A stretch of DNA of 64,000 nucleotides from an uncultured SAR86 cluster bacterium (lineage in GTDB: Bacteria > Pseudomonadota > Gammaproteobacteria > Magnimaribacterales > AG-339-G14): positions 218,993 to 282,992 of the forward strand of contig CACPMT010000001.1 in assembly GCA_902635045.1 (NCBI GenBank). The letters run 5' to 3'. Shown piece after piece: positions 39,555-53,141 of this stretch. How positions within the stretch are numbered: the stretch's first letter is position 1; the number at the start of each line of letters is the position of its first letter. The notes under the pieces are model-generated. The model did no database searches, was not told the DNA's origin, and saw only the letters and a program-made list of their open reading frames with translations. The translations under genes were made by a program, and so were the position numbers.

Positions 39555-40372
39555 CTTTGACAATTTGTGCAATAAACGGTCTGTCTATTTGATTGTCTAA
39601 TTTCTTTGAGCGCTTTGCTACATGTTAAACAAGGTTCTCCAGCTCGATCATAAACCTTCAATTCTTTTTTAAAATAACCAGGAGCTTCTTCAGCATTCGT
39701 GTAATCCTTAAGAGTTGTTCCTCCAGCTTCAATTGCTTCCTTTAAAGTACTTACAATTGAGCGACTGAGCAAATCATACTTGGCTCTACTAATCGAGCCA
39801 GATTTTCTAGTTGGTCTTATTCCAGCCATAAATAGGGCTTCGTTCGCATATATATTTCCTACTCCAACTACAATTTTAGAATCCATTATGAAATTTTTAA
39901 TTGGCAAAATTCTTTTTCTAGATTTCTTAAATAAATATTCACCACTGAATCTATTACCTAGAGGTTCTGGACCTAAATTTTTGATTAACGCATGGTTTGC
40001 AGGATCTCGTTGTGTTTTTAGTAAAGCTCCAAATTTTCTTATGTCCGTATATCTTAAAGTCCAGCCATCAGCAAAATTGATGTCCCAATGTTCGTGTTTA
40101 ATCGGCTTTTTTAAATTAGGTGAAATCCTTAATTTTCCTGACATTCCAAGATGTATTAGTAAGGAGCCTTTTTTATTTGCCAAATTAAGAATAATATATT
40201 TCCCTCTTCGATAAGCGCTTTCAAAATTTTCATTTCTCAAAAAAGAACTCATATCTTTGGGAATAGGCCACCTTAAATTTCTATCTCGACAGTCGAAAGA
40301 TTTAATTTTTTTATGAAGAATTCCGTTGGATATTCCTCTCAAAGTTGTTTCTACTTCGGGAAGTTCGGGCAT
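39551..40372 (-). CDS. mutM: Formamidopyrimidine-DNA glycosylase
   Basis: [27 protein letters not shown]-terminal zinc finger CLTC...YCTNCQS. Confidence 0.97.
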   Translation of the reverse strand: MPELPEVETTLRGISNGILHKKIKSFDCRDRNLRWPIPKDMSSFLRNENFESAYRRGKYIILNLANKKGSLLIHLGMSGKLRISPNLKKPIKHEHWDINFADGWTLRYTDIRKFGALLKTQRDPANHALIKNLGPEPLGNRFSGEYLFKKSRKRILPIKNFIMDSKIVVGVGNIYANEALFMAGIRPTRKSGSISRAKYDLLSRSIVSTLKEAIEAGGTTLKDYTNAEEAPGYFKKELKVYDRAGEPCLTCSKALKEIRQSNRQTVYCTNCQS

Positions 40373-41727
40373 TATTCAGTCATGAAATTACTCAAATCAT
40401 AAACATCTCTGGGTGACAAGGATCCTGAGGCTATTTTTAAAGCAAATTCTGACAAAATAAAATCATATCTAGCTGAATTTAAATCTCGTTGAGCTGAAAA
40501 AAAACTTTTTTCTGCATTTAATAAATCAACAATATTTCTTGTATCTGAGTCATATCCAAACCTTGTAGCTTTTAAAGCCAACTCTGATGAAGTTAATGCT
40601 TGATTTCTAGCTTTAACATTTGCAAGGTTGGTTAAGACTGAAGCGAATCTTGATTTTACATCTCTAATAGTAGACCTTTCAGCTAAAATTTCTTCTTGCT
40701 TTGCTTTTTCTAAAAGAGCATAGGCTTCTCTTCTTTCAGAGCTCACTAACCCCCCAGCCATTAAGGGCCAGGAAAATTGAAGACTATATCTAGTATTTTC
40801 TATCTCAGTTTCATCAAAGCTAAAACCGTTTCCCGAAAAGCCGGAAATGGTTCTATCTGTGTTTCGGGTAATGTTTCCAACCAGATCGACATCAGGAAGA
40901 TGATTAGACAGTTTGCTGCGAGCATTTCTTGCCGCCGCCGCTGTAGACATTTGAGCAGCTTTTAAAAGGTAGTTATTACTTAAAGCTAAAGCAACCCACT
41001 CTTCTTGCGATTTAGGATTGGGAGTGCTGATAGGAAAATTCTGACTTAAATCTTTCAATTCAGGAGCTTCACCTATAATTGCGATTAAAGCTTCTCTAGC
41101 AAATTCAAACTGACCTTCCCCAGCAATTGTCGAAACTTTTGCTAGGTCGTAAAATGCTTGAGCCTCTTGAAATTCAGTTACAGATGATACGCCTTCCTCA
41201 AAAAGTCTTTTGGAACGATCACGTTGTTTTTTTATAGCCGCTTCTTCAGATCTAGCCACTTCCAAATCTTTTTTTGCTTTCAAAAGATTAAAGTAAGTCT
41301 CGGTTACTCTCAATATGGTTTCTTGCTGCGCATAACCAAATTGAGCCTTTGCCACTTCGCTCATCGCTCGTCCTTGACCAAATTGAAACCATCGGTCCAA
41401 TCTAAAAATTGGTTGAACGAGGTCCGCTGAATATGAGTATGAATTACTGCCACTACTTCCTTCCTCGTCAAAAGTTACACTTCCTCCTTTAATTACCTCA
41501 GATTCATTCCAATTTGTTGTAGCTCTAGTTGTAATAGTTGGTAGTAGACCAGCTATTCCTTTTGCTTTAGCCTCTTTATTAGCTTTATATGTTGCTTGAG
41601 CAATTTTTAATTGTGGGTCTTCTTTCAAGGCTATTTCGTATACCTCGGCTAACGTCAAAGACTCAGAAAAGGCCTTAAAAGAGAAAAAGATGAGAAAAAC
41701 AGGTAAAAAAAACTTAAAAATATTCAA
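40372..41727 (-). CDS. tolC: TolC-family outer membrane efflux protein
   Basis: Signal peptide; OEP repeats; LTLAEVYEIALKEDPQLKIAQA; GVSSVTEFQEAQA. Confidence 0.93.
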   Translation of the reverse strand: MNIFKFFLPVFLIFFSFKAFSESLTLAEVYEIALKEDPQLKIAQATYKANKEAKAKGIAGLLPTITTRATTNWNESEVIKGGSVTFDEEGSSGSNSYSYSADLVQPIFRLDRWFQFGQGRAMSEVAKAQFGYAQQETILRVTETYFNLLKAKKDLEVARSEEAAIKKQRDRSKRLFEEGVSSVTEFQEAQAFYDLAKVSTIAGEGQFEFAREALIAIIGEAPELKDLSQNFPISTPNPKSQEEWVALALSNNYLLKAAQMSTAAAARNARSKLSNHLPDVDLVGNITRNTDRTISGFSGNGFSFDETEIENTRYSLQFSWPLMAGGLVSSERREAYALLEKAKQEEILAERSTIRDVKSRFASVLTNLANVKARNQALTSSELALKATRFGYDSDTRNIVDLLNAEKSFFSAQRDLNSARYDFILSEFALKIASGSLSPRDVYDLSNFMTE

Positions 41728-41825
41728 CTTTAATCCCCGAAACTGTTAAAAGATTTATAATATAACAATATTAATTTTTTAAAGGTAAAAATACTATATA
41801 AATAGGAATTGTCTTAAAATTTTAA

Positions 41826-43589
<1,764 letters not shown>

Positions 43590-43598
43590 GAGAGAATT

Positions 43599-44078
43599 AT
43601 GATAGAAATTGGAAAAAAACTTCCTAATGCCCCGCTTTTCAGAGTTGACGAAAAAGGCATTGACGAACTTGATTCATTGGAATATGTTTCCGGCAAAAAA
43701 GTTGTTCTCGTGGGAGTTCCCGGAGCATTTACTCCTACCTGCTCTATTAAACAAATGCCTGGATTTGTAAAAAATGCAGATGAAATCTTATCTAAAAATG
43801 TCGATGAAATTATTTGTGTATCCGTAACAAATCCTTTTGTTATGAAAGCCTGGGGGGAAAGCTTATCGGTAGAGGATAAAATAACTATGCTTGCTGATGG
43901 CAACGGCGCTTTTGCAAAAGCCTGCGATCTTGAATTGGACCTTTCCGCAATGGGTATTGGAAAAGTATCTTCAAGATACGCAATCATCATTGAGGATGGA
44001 ACTGTAACTGCTTTATTAGCAGAAGAAGGCGGTGCATTTGAGATAAGTAGCGCGGAAAATATTTTAGAGAAACTTTAA
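43599..44078 (+). CDS. Peroxiredoxin (Prx5/AhpE-like redoxin)
   Basis: VVLVGVPGAFTPTCSIKQMPGFV. Confidence 0.94.
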   Translation: MIEIGKKLPNAPLFRVDEKGIDELDSLEYVSGKKVVLVGVPGAFTPTCSIKQMPGFVKNADEILSKNVDEIICVSVTNPFVMKAWGESLSVEDKITMLADGNGAFAKACDLELDLSAMGIGKVSSRYAIIIEDGTVTALLAEEGGAFEISSAENILEKL

Positions 44079-44079
44079 A

Positions 44080-45975
44080 TTGGTGGCATCAAACTATACT
44101 TCCGAGTCTATAGAGGTCTTAACGGGGTTAGAGCCCGTTAGAAAAAGACCCGGAATGTATACAGATACGGCAAGTCCAAATCATCTTGTGATGGAGGTCA
44201 TTGACAATAGTGTTGATGAGGCCTTAGCTGGTTTTGCAAAAGAAATATCAGTCAACTTACATAAAGATTTTTCTGTTACCGTTGAAGATGATGGAAGAGG
44301 AATGCCTGTTGATATTCATCCAGAAGAAAAAGTGCCTGGAGTTGAATTAATTTTTTCTAGGCTTCACGCAGGAGCAAAGTTTACTAATAAAGAATATACA
44401 TTTTCCGGTGGTTTACATGGGGTTGGGGTTTCTGTAGTAAATGCTCTATCAAAAAAATTAAAAGCTGAAATTAAAAGAGATGGTAAAAAGTTTGAGATAT
44501 CTTTTGCGAATAGTCTTAAAAAAAAGGATCTAAAAGAAATTGATAAAGTTGGCCAAAGAAATACTGGAACGAAAATAACCTTTAAGCCTGATGAAAGTTT
44601 TTTTGATACAGAAAAAATATCTGCAAAATCTTTATCTTATTCTTTAAGAGCTAAAGCAGTCCTTTGCCCTGGATTAAAAATAAAGTTTAAAAATGAAATT
44701 AGCGGGGATAAAGAAGAATGGTGTTTCGTTGATGGGTTAGGTGATTATCTATCTACCGAACTAGGAGAAGGAACCTATGTTCCAGGAGAGCCTATCATCG
44801 GTGAATTTAGCGATGATGAAACCGCTTTATCCTGGGCAGTGATCTGGGAGCGCGGCGATAGAGAAAGCATAAGCGAAAGTTATGTAAATTTAATTCCAAC
44901 AATGCAAGGCGGTACGCATGTTTCAGGTATGAGAACTGGCATCACAGATGCAATAAAAGAATTTTGTGATTATAGAAAATTACTTCCAAAGGGAGTAAAA
45001 CTCACACCCGATGATGTTTGGAAGAATTGTTCTTATATCTTATCTGCGAAATTAAAAGACCCCCAATTTACAGGACAAACAAAAGAAAAATTATCTTCTA
45101 AAGATTTCCAAAACATTGCGACTTCAATCACAAAAGATTCATTTTCAATTTGGCTTAATCAAGAAACCCAAGCGGCAGAAGAAATTGCTTTTTTATGTAT
45201 TGAAAATGCTCAAGCACGTGCAAGAGCTAGCCAAAAAGTTGAAAGAAAGAAAATAACTAAAGGAATCACACTACCAGGAAAATTATCTGACTGCGTATCA
45301 TCTGATTTTGAAGAAACAGAATTATTTTTAGTTGAAGGAGAGTCAGCTGGTGGTTCAGCTAAACAAGCGAGAGATAGAAGCTTTCAAGCAGTTATGTCTT
45401 TAAAAGGAAAAATTTTAAATACTTGGGAAGTGAATACCGACTCGGTTACTCAATCACAAGAAGTCAAAGATATTGCCATGGCTGTCGGATTAGATCCTGG
45501 ATGTAAAGATTTAGCTGGATTGCGATATGGAAAAATTTGTATTTTGGCTGACGCCGATACTGATGGCGCCCATATAGCAACTTTAATTTGTGCTTTATTT
45601 TTAAAACACTTCAGACCCTTGGTAGAGAAAGGGCATTTATTTGTTGCTCAGCCTCCCTTATTTAGAATAGATCAAGGTAAGGATGTATTTTATGCTCTCG
45701 ATGAAGATGAAAAGGATCAAATAGTAAAACAATTAACTAAACAAAATAAAGTTAAAAAAATAGAAATCCAAAGATTCAAAGGCCTTGGTGAGATGAATCC
45801 TTCACAGTTAAGAGAAACAACTATGCATGTTGATGGAAGAAGATTATTAAAATTGACACTTGAAAAAGGAAATACAGCCACTTCGATGATGGATAAGTTG
45901 CTTTCTAAAAAACGAGCAGCGGATAGAAAAGACTGGCTGGAGACAAAAGGAAATTTGGCGACATTGAATGAGTAA
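44080..45975 (+). CDS. parE: DNA topoisomerase IV subunit B
   Basis: [44 protein letters not shown]; short 631-aa form typical of ParE. TTG (or GTG 44083) start. Confidence 0.95.
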   Translation: MVASNYTSESIEVLTGLEPVRKRPGMYTDTASPNHLVMEVIDNSVDEALAGFAKEISVNLHKDFSVTVEDDGRGMPVDIHPEEKVPGVELIFSRLHAGAKFTNKEYTFSGGLHGVGVSVVNALSKKLKAEIKRDGKKFEISFANSLKKKDLKEIDKVGQRNTGTKITFKPDESFFDTEKISAKSLSYSLRAKAVLCPGLKIKFKNEISGDKEEWCFVDGLGDYLSTELGEGTYVPGEPIIGEFSDDETALSWAVIWERGDRESISESYVNLIPTMQGGTHVSGMRTGITDAIKEFCDYRKLLPKGVKLTPDDVWKNCSYILSAKLKDPQFTGQTKEKLSSKDFQNIATSITKDSFSIWLNQETQAAEEIAFLCIENAQARARASQKVERKKITKGITLPGKLSDCVSSDFEETELFLVEGESAGGSAKQARDRSFQAVMSLKGKILNTWEVNTDSVTQSQEVKDIAMAVGLDPGCKDLAGLRYGKICILADADTDGAHIATLICALFLKHFRPLVEKGHLFVAQPPLFRIDQGKDVFYALDEDEKDQIVKQLTKQNKVKKIEIQRFKGLGEMNPSQLRETTMHVDGRRLLKLTLEKGNTATSMMDKLLSKKRAADRKDWLETKGNLATLNE

Positions 45976-48205
45976 AGAAGAAAGTTTACCGATTGGAGGA
46001 TATGCTGAAAGAGCATACTTGGAATATTCCATGTATGTTATTTTGGATAGAGCTTTGCCTTTTGTAGGTGATGGACTCAAACCTGTGCAGAGAAGAATCA
46101 TATATGCGATGTCTGAGTTAGGATTAAAATCTACTTCAAAATTTAAGAAAAGTGCAAGAACTGTAGGAGATGTGATTGGCAAGTTCCATCCTCATGGAGA
46201 TGGCGCTGCTTATGAAGCGATGGTATTAATGGCGCAAAACTTTTCAACTCGATACCCATTAATCGAAGGACAAGGTAATTTTGGATCACTAGATGATCCT
46301 AAAAGTTTTGCAGCGATGCGTTACACTGAATGTCGACTATCGGCCTATGCTCAAACGTTATTGAGTGAAATTTCTCAAGGCACCGTCGATTGGATGCCAA
46401 ATTTCGATGGTACCTTGATAGAGCCAAAATTTCTTTCTTCGCGACTGCCCAATGTACTATTAAATGGTGCTTCCGGAATAGCTGTCGGAATGGCAACCGA
46501 TATCCCGCCGCATAATTTAACCGACGTTGTAAAAGCCTCTGTTGCCTTGATAGATAATCCAAAAATGACAATCTCTGATCTAATGTCTTACATTCCAAGT
46601 CCAGATTTTCCAACGAAAGCAGAAATCATTTCTTCTCCTGAAGAAATGCTTGAAATGTACTCAACCGGAAGAGGTTCAGTAAAGTTAAGAGCTACATATG
46701 AAATAGAGGATGGCGAGATTGTGATTACTGCTCTGCCTTACCAAGTTTCCACTTCAAAAATTTTGGAACAAATTGCTGCTCAAGTCGAAGCCAAGAAAAT
46801 AAATATGATTGATGACTTAAGAGATGAAAGCGATGAAGATAATCCTTCAAGAATAATAGTGGTTCCAAGATCCAATAGGATTGATAAAACTGCTTTAATG
46901 AGTCACCTTTTTGCTACAACAGACCTAGAAAAAAATATCAGAGTTAACATTAATGCCATCGGCTTGAATGGAAAGCCGCAGGTATTTGATTTAAAAAAAA
47001 TACTCAAGGAATGGTTAAAATTTAGAACCGATACTGTAAAAAGAAGACTTCAGAACCGTTTGGATTGGGTCAATGACCGATTGCATATTTTAGAAGGACT
47101 CTTGGTTGCTTATTTGAATTTGGATAAGGTGATAAAAATCATTCGAACTCATGATAAGCCAAAAAAAGAGCTCATGAAGAAATTCAAACTCTCAGAAATT
47201 CAAGCCAATGCAATTCTTGATATTAGGCTTAGACAATTAGCTAAGTTAGAGGAAGAGGCAATTTTATCGGAAAAAAATGAGCTTTCTCAAGAAGCAAAAG
47301 ATATTGAAAAGACATTGGGTTCGAGCAGCAGATTAAAAACTTTAATTAAAAAAGAACTCAAAGAAGATTTAGAAGAATTTGGAGATGAAAGAAACAGCTT
47401 TCTGACGGAAGCAGAGGAATCAAAAGCTTTCGACGAGAAAGAATTAATTTCCAATGATCCAATGACAGTTGTTTTATCTCAAAGAGGCTGGATTAGAGCT
47501 GCAAAAGGTCATGATATTGATGCCGAATCACTTCAGTATAGGGAAGGGGACGGATATCTCTCTTCGACCAAAGCGAGAAATAGTCAAAATGCGGTAATTT
47601 TAGATAATTTCGGGAAGGCTTACTCAATCCCAATTCATAAGTTACCAAGTGCTAGAGGACAAGGCGATCCTGTCTCAGGAAGTATCAATGCACAATCAGG
47701 AGCATTTTTTTCAGGAGTCGTGGCAGGGTCCGACGAAGAGCTCTGTATCCTCGCAACAAATGCAGGTTATGGATTTATAGCTAAAATCTCCGATTTACAG
47801 ACAAAGAATAAGTCTGGAAAGGCAGCTATAAATGCTAAAGGTGCCACGCCATTGGATCCTAAAACTATCAAATCTATTGAAGACTCTTATATCGTTTCCA
47901 TATCAAGCGAAGGAAAAATGCTTTTGATCGAAGCTGCTGATTTACCTGTTTTGTCTAAAGGCAAGGGAAATAAAATAATTTCAATAGATAAAACTAAACA
48001 CGCTGCAGAAGAAGACGAATTGTTGCATCTGGTTGTTTTGCCTAAAGGTGGGTCCTTGAAATTGAATAGTGGTAAACAACACTATGTCATCAAACCAAAT
48101 GATTTAAACAATTTTGTTGGGACTAGAGGTAGAAAAGGGAATTTTTTACCAAAAGGATTCAGAAGGGTAGATACAACTGAAGTCCTTGTACCAGAAAATA
48201 ATTAA
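45968..48205 (+). CDS. parC: DNA topoisomerase IV subunit A
   Basis: Next to par[43 protein letters not shown]. Confidence 0.96.
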   Translation: MSKEESLPIGGYAERAYLEYSMYVILDRALPFVGDGLKPVQRRIIYAMSELGLKSTSKFKKSARTVGDVIGKFHPHGDGAAYEAMVLMAQNFSTRYPLIEGQGNFGSLDDPKSFAAMRYTECRLSAYAQTLLSEISQGTVDWMPNFDGTLIEPKFLSSRLPNVLLNGASGIAVGMATDIPPHNLTDVVKASVALIDNPKMTISDLMSYIPSPDFPTKAEIISSPEEMLEMYSTGRGSVKLRATYEIEDGEIVITALPYQVSTSKILEQIAAQVEAKKINMIDDLRDESDEDNPSRIIVVPRSNRIDKTALMSHLFATTDLEKNIRVNINAIGLNGKPQVFDLKKILKEWLKFRTDTVKRRLQNRLDWVNDRLHILEGLLVAYLNLDKVIKIIRTHDKPKKELMKKFKLSEIQANAILDIRLRQLAKLEEEAILSEKNELSQEAKDIEKTLGSSSRLKTLIKKELKEDLEEFGDERNSFLTEAEESKAFDEKELISNDPMTVVLSQRGWIRAAKGHDIDAESLQYREGDGYLSSTKARNSQNAVILDNFGKAYSIPIHKLPSARGQGDPVSGSINAQSGAFFSGVVAGSDEELCILATNAGYGFIAKISDLQTKNKSGKAAINAKGATPLDPKTIKSIEDSYIVSISSEGKMLLIEAADLPVLSKGKGNKIISIDKTKHAAEEDELLHLVVLPKGGSLKLNSGKQHYVIKPNDLNNFVGTRGRKGNFLPKGFRRVDTTEVLVPENN

Positions 48206-48241
48206 GTTGAGATATACTCTTTTGATTGAATGGAGGCGTAA

Positions 48242-48928
48242 ATGTCAAAACCAGTTTTAAACTTAGATTTGTACAAAAATTACAAATCAGATTTTCCGCC
48301 AGACGCTTTTCATCACGTTGCTTGGAAGACCATGCAGTATGAAAAAATGGTGGATTTTTATACCAAATTATTTGGGTGTGAGGCTCTCTACGAAAGTGAT
48401 CAAATTACCTTTTTGGCTTTTGATCAAGAACACCACAGAGTTGCCATTGCAAATACTTCGCCTGTTTTGGAGAGAGTTGGATTCATTCCAAGATTGATAA
48501 TTAAATTAAAAAATTGGCTGAATAAAAATTTACCGGATACGGTGGGCCTAGATCATATTTCCTACTTGTTAAATCCTATAGATAAGTGGTTTGAGTTTTA
48601 TCAAAATGCAAAAAATAATGGCATAGAACCTCACTGGACAATCAACCATGGCTGGATTACAGGAATGTACTACAAAGACCCAGACGGCCATTTAGTCGAA
48701 ATTTTTTTCGAGCATTGGCGAAACGAAGCTGAATTTAAAACCAATATTGCACCTGATTTTATTGAAGAGCCAGTGGGAACAAATATGGATATAGAAGTGC
48801 TTTATGAAATGTTTAAAAATGGGGCAACCTTTGAAGAATTAATTGTAAAAGGAAACACCGTGCCCGAAGGAAAAAAACCAGTTTTTGGAATGGAAGCAGT
48901 AATGAACATGAGGAAAAAATTTAAATAA
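48242..48928 (+). CDS. VOC/glyoxalase-extradiol dioxygenase superfamily protein
   Basis: HHVAWKTMQYEKMVDFYTKLFGC; GLDHISYLL; YYKDPDGHLVEIFFEH. Confidence 0.88.
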   Translation: MSKPVLNLDLYKNYKSDFPPDAFHHVAWKTMQYEKMVDFYTKLFGCEALYESDQITFLAFDQEHHRVAIANTSPVLERVGFIPRLIIKLKNWLNKNLPDTVGLDHISYLLNPIDKWFEFYQNAKNNGIEPHWTINHGWITGMYYKDPDGHLVEIFFEHWRNEAEFKTNIAPDFIEEPVGTNMDIEVLYEMFKNGATFEELIVKGNTVPEGKKPVFGMEAVMNMRKKFK

Positions 48929-48936
48929 GTTTAATA

Positions 48937-49692
48937 ATGATTAGAAGTTTTTTTCTTTCATTAATGCTTATTTTTCTTGTTGGTTGCGTTGCGCCAGGAA
49001 CTACTTTCGAAGAGCTAGATCAGACTCAAATTGATGAAGCCATTGCGATTATAAAAAATACGGAGCTCGACGAACCCGTTGAGAGGACAAGAAAAGAATC
49101 CGTGGTATTAGTCGAAGATATCATTGAAAAGATTTCACCAGTTACCGATAAATGGTGTGACGAAAATAATATTCCGGAAGTTAGATGCAGTTGGAAAGTT
49201 AATTATCTTGATGATGATATGTTCAATGCTTTTGCATCTGGCAGAAATACCATAACTTACACCAAAGGCCTAATGAATGGCGTTGCCTCTGAAGAGGAAG
49301 TTGCTTTTGTCATTGCTCATGAAATAGCGCATCATTTAGGTAATCATGTGGCCAATGCACAAAGGAATATTTTATTAGGTAGTTTGGCCGGCAGGGTTTT
49401 AGGGACCGTAATAGACGGCTCCGATGATTTAATTTCCCAAACTACAGACCTAGGAGCACGGTTTGGCTCTCTGGTTTTTTCTAGAGATCAAGAAAAAGAG
49501 GCCGATTATTTTTCTTTGTTGATTTTAAAAGATTCCGGATACGATTTGCTGGAGGCCAGAAATATAATTATTAGAATGGCACAAAAATCAGAAAGAGATG
49601 ATCGGTCTACTTTTTTTGATACCCATCCTACGGGACCGGAAAGGTTGGCTAGGTTTAACGAGGTTTATAAAGAAATTTTAAAAGACAACTGA
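48937..49692 (+). CDS. M48-family metalloprotease, lipoprotein
   Basis: Signal with lipobox LVGC; VIAHEIAHHLGNH zinc motif; EKEADYFSLLIL. Confidence 0.92.
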   Translation: MIRSFFLSLMLIFLVGCVAPGTTFEELDQTQIDEAIAIIKNTELDEPVERTRKESVVLVEDIIEKISPVTDKWCDENNIPEVRCSWKVNYLDDDMFNAFASGRNTITYTKGLMNGVASEEEVAFVIAHEIAHHLGNHVANAQRNILLGSLAGRVLGTVIDGSDDLISQTTDLGARFGSLVFSRDQEKEADYFSLLILKDSGYDLLEARNIIIRMAQKSERDDRSTFFDTHPTGPERLARFNEVYKEILKDN

Positions 49693-49735
49693 AACTCTGC
49701 TAGTTCTTTATTAAAAATCACGACAAGATGTCGTA

Positions 49736-50929
49736 TTAAGAAATTTTTTTTGCAGCTTTTTCAAAGCGTTTAAAGCCTTCTGTTATTTCTTGATCTTCAA
49801 TAATGAGAGAAGGAGCCAATCTAATCGTCTTATCCCCTGAGGCTTGCACAAGAATCAATCTTTGTTTGTAGCATTCGTTTATAAAGTTTACGGATTTGAT
49901 TTTTTTAAAATCGCAACAAATCCAAAGACCAGCAGATCTTATATCTTTAAACAAATTATATTTTTCGGATATTCTGTTCAGTTCTTTATTAAATTTAATG
50001 GTTTTTTCCACAACTCCGGTTAAGACTTTTTTAGTCGAAATTATTTCTACTACTTTTTTAGCAACTTCACAGGCTAAGGGGTTGCCTCCAAAAGTACTGC
50101 CATGAGTTCCAGGCTGAAATGCTTGCGCGATTTTAGTCGTTGTGAGAGTAGCGCCAATTGGAATTCCTCCTCCTAAACCTTTTGCTAAAGTTGAAATGTC
50201 TGGCGTGACGCCATATCCCATATATGCCATTAGCGATCCCGTTCGACCAATACCACTTTGTACTTCGTCAAAAATAAGCAGACAGTCGTTATCGTCTGCT
50301 AACTTTCTCAGCCCTTCCAAGAAAGGATTCTCTGCTCTAATTATTCCCGATTCTCCCAAGATTGGTTCGACAAAAATTGCTGCAGTTTTTTTGTTTATTA
50401 CTTTTTTTACTGATTTCAGGTCGTTAAAAGTGGCTCTTTTGAAGCCTTTTAAAAGTGGTCCAAATCCAGTTTTTTGAATTTCAGAATCACCCGCAGTAAT
50501 GTTCAGCATGGATCGACCATGAAAAGCTTTAGTAAAGACTATAATCTCATGTTTCTCAGGTTTTTTTTGATCATAATAATATTTTCGAGCCAGTTTTATC
50601 GCTGCTTCATTGGCCTCATTTCCTGAATTTGAAAAAAAAACTTTATCTGCAAAAGTTTTTTTGGCTAACATTTCGCTTAGTTCTAGTGCCGGCTTGTTGA
50701 ATAAATAATTGCTGACATGCCATAGTTTTGTTGATTGTTCTTTGAGAACTTTATTTAGAGCGGGATGAGAATGCCCAAGGCATGTGACGGCAATGCCTCC
50801 TCCAAAATCTACATAATCTTTGCCTTTATCATCCCAAAGAATAGATTTTTTTCCTTTTACGGGGATAAATTCTGCAGGAGCATAATTTGGCATTAATGCC
50901 GTTCTATCAATAGAATTATTCTTTTTCAT
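49736..50929 (-). CDS. argD: Acetylornithine/ornithine-type aminotransferase
   Basis: FFSNSGNEANEAAIKLARKY; FDEVQSGIGRTG; LAKGLGGG PLP-Lys region. Confidence 0.9.
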   Translation of the reverse strand: MKKNNSIDRTALMPNYAPAEFIPVKGKKSILWDDKGKDYVDFGGGIAVTCLGHSHPALNKVLKEQSTKLWHVSNYLFNKPALELSEMLAKKTFADKVFFSNSGNEANEAAIKLARKYYYDQKKPEKHEIIVFTKAFHGRSMLNITAGDSEIQKTGFGPLLKGFKRATFNDLKSVKKVINKKTAAIFVEPILGESGIIRAENPFLEGLRKLADDNDCLLIFDEVQSGIGRTGSLMAYMGYGVTPDISTLAKGLGGGIPIGATLTTTKIAQAFQPGTHGSTFGGNPLACEVAKKVVEIISTKKVLTGVVEKTIKFNKELNRISEKYNLFKDIRSAGLWICCDFKKIKSVNFINECYKQRLILVQASGDKTIRLAPSLIIEDQEITEGFKRFEKAAKKIS

Positions 50930-50984
50930 AAAATTTATTTTTTAAAAAATAGTCATAATGACCCTGTAAAAGTAATATTAAAAC

Positions 50985-51473
50985 ATGGTTATAGCAGATC
51001 GTCTTAAATCTGATAATTCTTTTAGAGTTTCGATAACACCAAATCGTTCGATCTCTTGGCGTGGAAATTTAATATTTGTATTTTTGGTTTCAGTTCCTTT
51101 AACAATAATAGCTTTAGGTTTTTTATATGTTGGAGCACCAATCATCTTGCCTTTTGCAGGTCTAGAAATTTTACTGGTGCTGACAGCTTTATATTTTGTT
51201 TTTAGAGATGTTAACAAACAAGAAATTCTCACATTTACTCCAGAAAAACTGATTATCGAAAAAGGTAGGTTGAAGCCTGAAACAACAACTGAATTTGTTA
51301 GAGAATGGGCTTATGTGTTCGTTGAGAAAGCAACTCATCCTTGGTATCCATTGCACATAGTAATTTCTTCAAAAGGAGAAAGAGTGCCTATAGGAGATTT
51401 TCTTACAGAAGAAGACAAAAAGATTCTTATAGAAAAAATGGATGAAATTATCCAAGAACTTCGGACGATTTGA
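50985..51473 (+). CDS. DUF2244 family membrane protein
   Basis: Two TM helices; RNLIFVFLVSVPLTIIALGF..GAPIILPFAGLEILLVLTALY pattern typical of DUF2244. Confidence 0.8.
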   Translation: MVIADRLKSDNSFRVSITPNRSISWRGNLIFVFLVSVPLTIIALGFLYVGAPIILPFAGLEILLVLTALYFVFRDVNKQEILTFTPEKLIIEKGRLKPETTTEFVREWAYVFVEKATHPWYPLHIVISSKGERVPIGDFLTEEDKKILIEKMDEIIQELRTI

Positions 51474-51475
51474 CT

Positions 51476-52642
51476 TTATTTGGCTCTTTGATTGAATCTT
51501 CGACCAATCATAGCAGAGGCAATATTCACTTTTTGTACATCAATTGTACCTCCAGCTATTCCCCAGCCAAATGAATCTCTTACCTTTCGTTCCATGCCGT
51601 ATTCTTTGTTGAAACCATAACCACCCATTAACTGCATTGCGGTTGTTGTTACTTCTCTGGAAATCTCATTTGCAAAACATTTTGCTGAACTAGATTCGAG
51701 TATATCTGGAAGTCCATTCGCCGCATTAAAAACCGCACGGTGTATTAACAAACGCGAAGCTTCGACTTTCATTAACATGTCAGCTAATTTTATTTGCACG
51801 GCTTGAAAATCAACAATTGGTTTTCCAAATTGCTCTCTTTCTTGAACATAATTTTGAACATAGTCTAAAGCTGAGGAAGCTTGTGCTAAAGCCATAGTCG
51901 CATTGCCACACCTTTCCAAATCAAAAGTTTCCATCAATTTTTTAAAACCGTCTTCTGGCTCAACTAATAGATTTTCTATTGGTACTTCAACATTATCAAA
52001 GTATATGTCAGCAGAAGGAATTCCTCGCCAGCCCATAAGGTTTTCATTATTACCAAAGGTTAATCCAGGCGTATCGATATCTACAAAAACTGCACCAATT
52101 CCTTTAGCTGCTGGAGCGTCAGACATTCTTGCGTAAACCACATATCCATCCGAGTGACCTGCGCCAGAACACCAACGTTTGTTTCCATTAATAACAATTT
52201 TGTCACCCTTTATTTCCGCCTTGGTTTTTAAGTCAGTCAATCCAGTGCCAGCTCCAGGTTCTGACATACTAACTGCGACAACCATTTCGCCGCTACAAAC
52301 TTTAGGTATGACTCTTTTTTTTAGAGCGTCGGTAGCAAAATGTTGTAAAACTTTCACAGGTCCAGCGTTTGCTTCAAAAACTGGCCAGCCAACTGCGGAT
52401 GAGATTTTTCCAAATTCCTCTAGAATAATAATTGCTTCTAAGTTTGTAAGACCTTGACCACCATATTCAGTCGGTGTGTTTACGCCAAGAAAACCCATCT
52501 CCCCAATTTTCATTAAGGCATCTTTAGGTACAGGATCGCCTGTTTCTTCCAATTCATCTGCTAAAGCTGGCAGCTCATTTTGGGCATATTCGCGGGCAAC
52601 TTTTTGTAGTTCTAGTTGTTCTGGTGTTAGTTTGAAATCCAT
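51476..52642 (-). CDS. Acyl-CoA dehydrogenase
   Basis: MDFKLTPEQLELQKVAREYAQNEL; SMSEPGAGTGLTDLKTKA; MQLMGGYGFNKEYGMER. Start 52642 favoured. Confidence 0.95.
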   Translation of the reverse strand: MDFKLTPEQLELQKVAREYAQNELPALADELEETGDPVPKDALMKIGEMGFLGVNTPTEYGGQGLTNLEAIIILEEFGKISSAVGWPVFEANAGPVKVLQHFATDALKKRVIPKVCSGEMVVAVSMSEPGAGTGLTDLKTKAEIKGDKIVINGNKRWCSGAGHSDGYVVYARMSDAPAAKGIGAVFVDIDTPGLTFGNNENLMGWRGIPSADIYFDNVEVPIENLLVEPEDGFKKLMETFDLERCGNATMALAQASSALDYVQNYVQEREQFGKPIVDFQAVQIKLADMLMKVEASRLLIHRAVFNAANGLPDILESSSAKCFANEISREVTTTAMQLMGGYGFNKEYGMERKVRDSFGWGIAGGTIDVQKVNIASAMIGRRFNQRAK

Positions 52643-52693
52643 AATTTTTTTTAATTTTGCGAGCAATTATACACATTGAGTTAAAATATCGAC

Positions 52694-53107
52694 ATGCCCA
52701 AAGAGAATAAATATCCCATTCCGGAAGGATTCGAACCTATCCATCAAACTGAACACCATATTCGTAACATTGGTGAAGGCTTTTATAGGCGTGATGAAGA
52801 AGGTAATCTGATAATGGCATTTTGGATTAAAAAAGAAAATTGTAATTCGGCTGATGTTGCGCATGGAGGCATGCTAATGAGTATTGCTGATTATTCGTTA
52901 GCTTCTGCCTCGATGCCTTCAAGGGATAAATATGTGGCAACAATAAGTTTTAGATCAGAATTCATCGCTCCTGCCAAGATACACTCACTAGCCGAAGTTC
53001 ATACGTCAATAACCAGAGCAACTAAATCCTTAGTATTTGGAGAGGGCAAAATATATTGCGAAGGAGAAATTGTTTTCAGTTTTAGTGGAGTTGTAAAGAA
53101 AATATAA
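52694..53107 (+). CDS. PaaI-like hotdog thioesterase
   Basis: ADVAHGGMLMSIADYSLASAS; SFRSEFIAPAK. Confidence 0.88.
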   Translation: MPKENKYPIPEGFEPIHQTEHHIRNIGEGFYRRDEEGNLIMAFWIKKENCNSADVAHGGMLMSIADYSLASASMPSRDKYVATISFRSEFIAPAKIHSLAEVHTSITRATKSLVFGEGKIYCEGEIVFSFSGVVKKI

Positions 53108-53134
53108 AAAAGGCTTCTTAAAGAAGCCTTTTTT
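53106..53134. terminator. Bidirectional intrinsic terminator
   Basis: Perfect hairpin AAAAAAGGCTTC-TTAAA-GAAGCCTTTTTT between convergent genes. Confidence 0.93.
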
Positions 53135-53141
53135 AAATAGA

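Noticed and set aside
49896-52679. Multiple + strand ORFs over argD and acyl-CoA dehydrogenase (49896, 50142, 51903, 52179, 52476)
   Set aside because: Shadow ORFs of strongly coding minus-strand genes.
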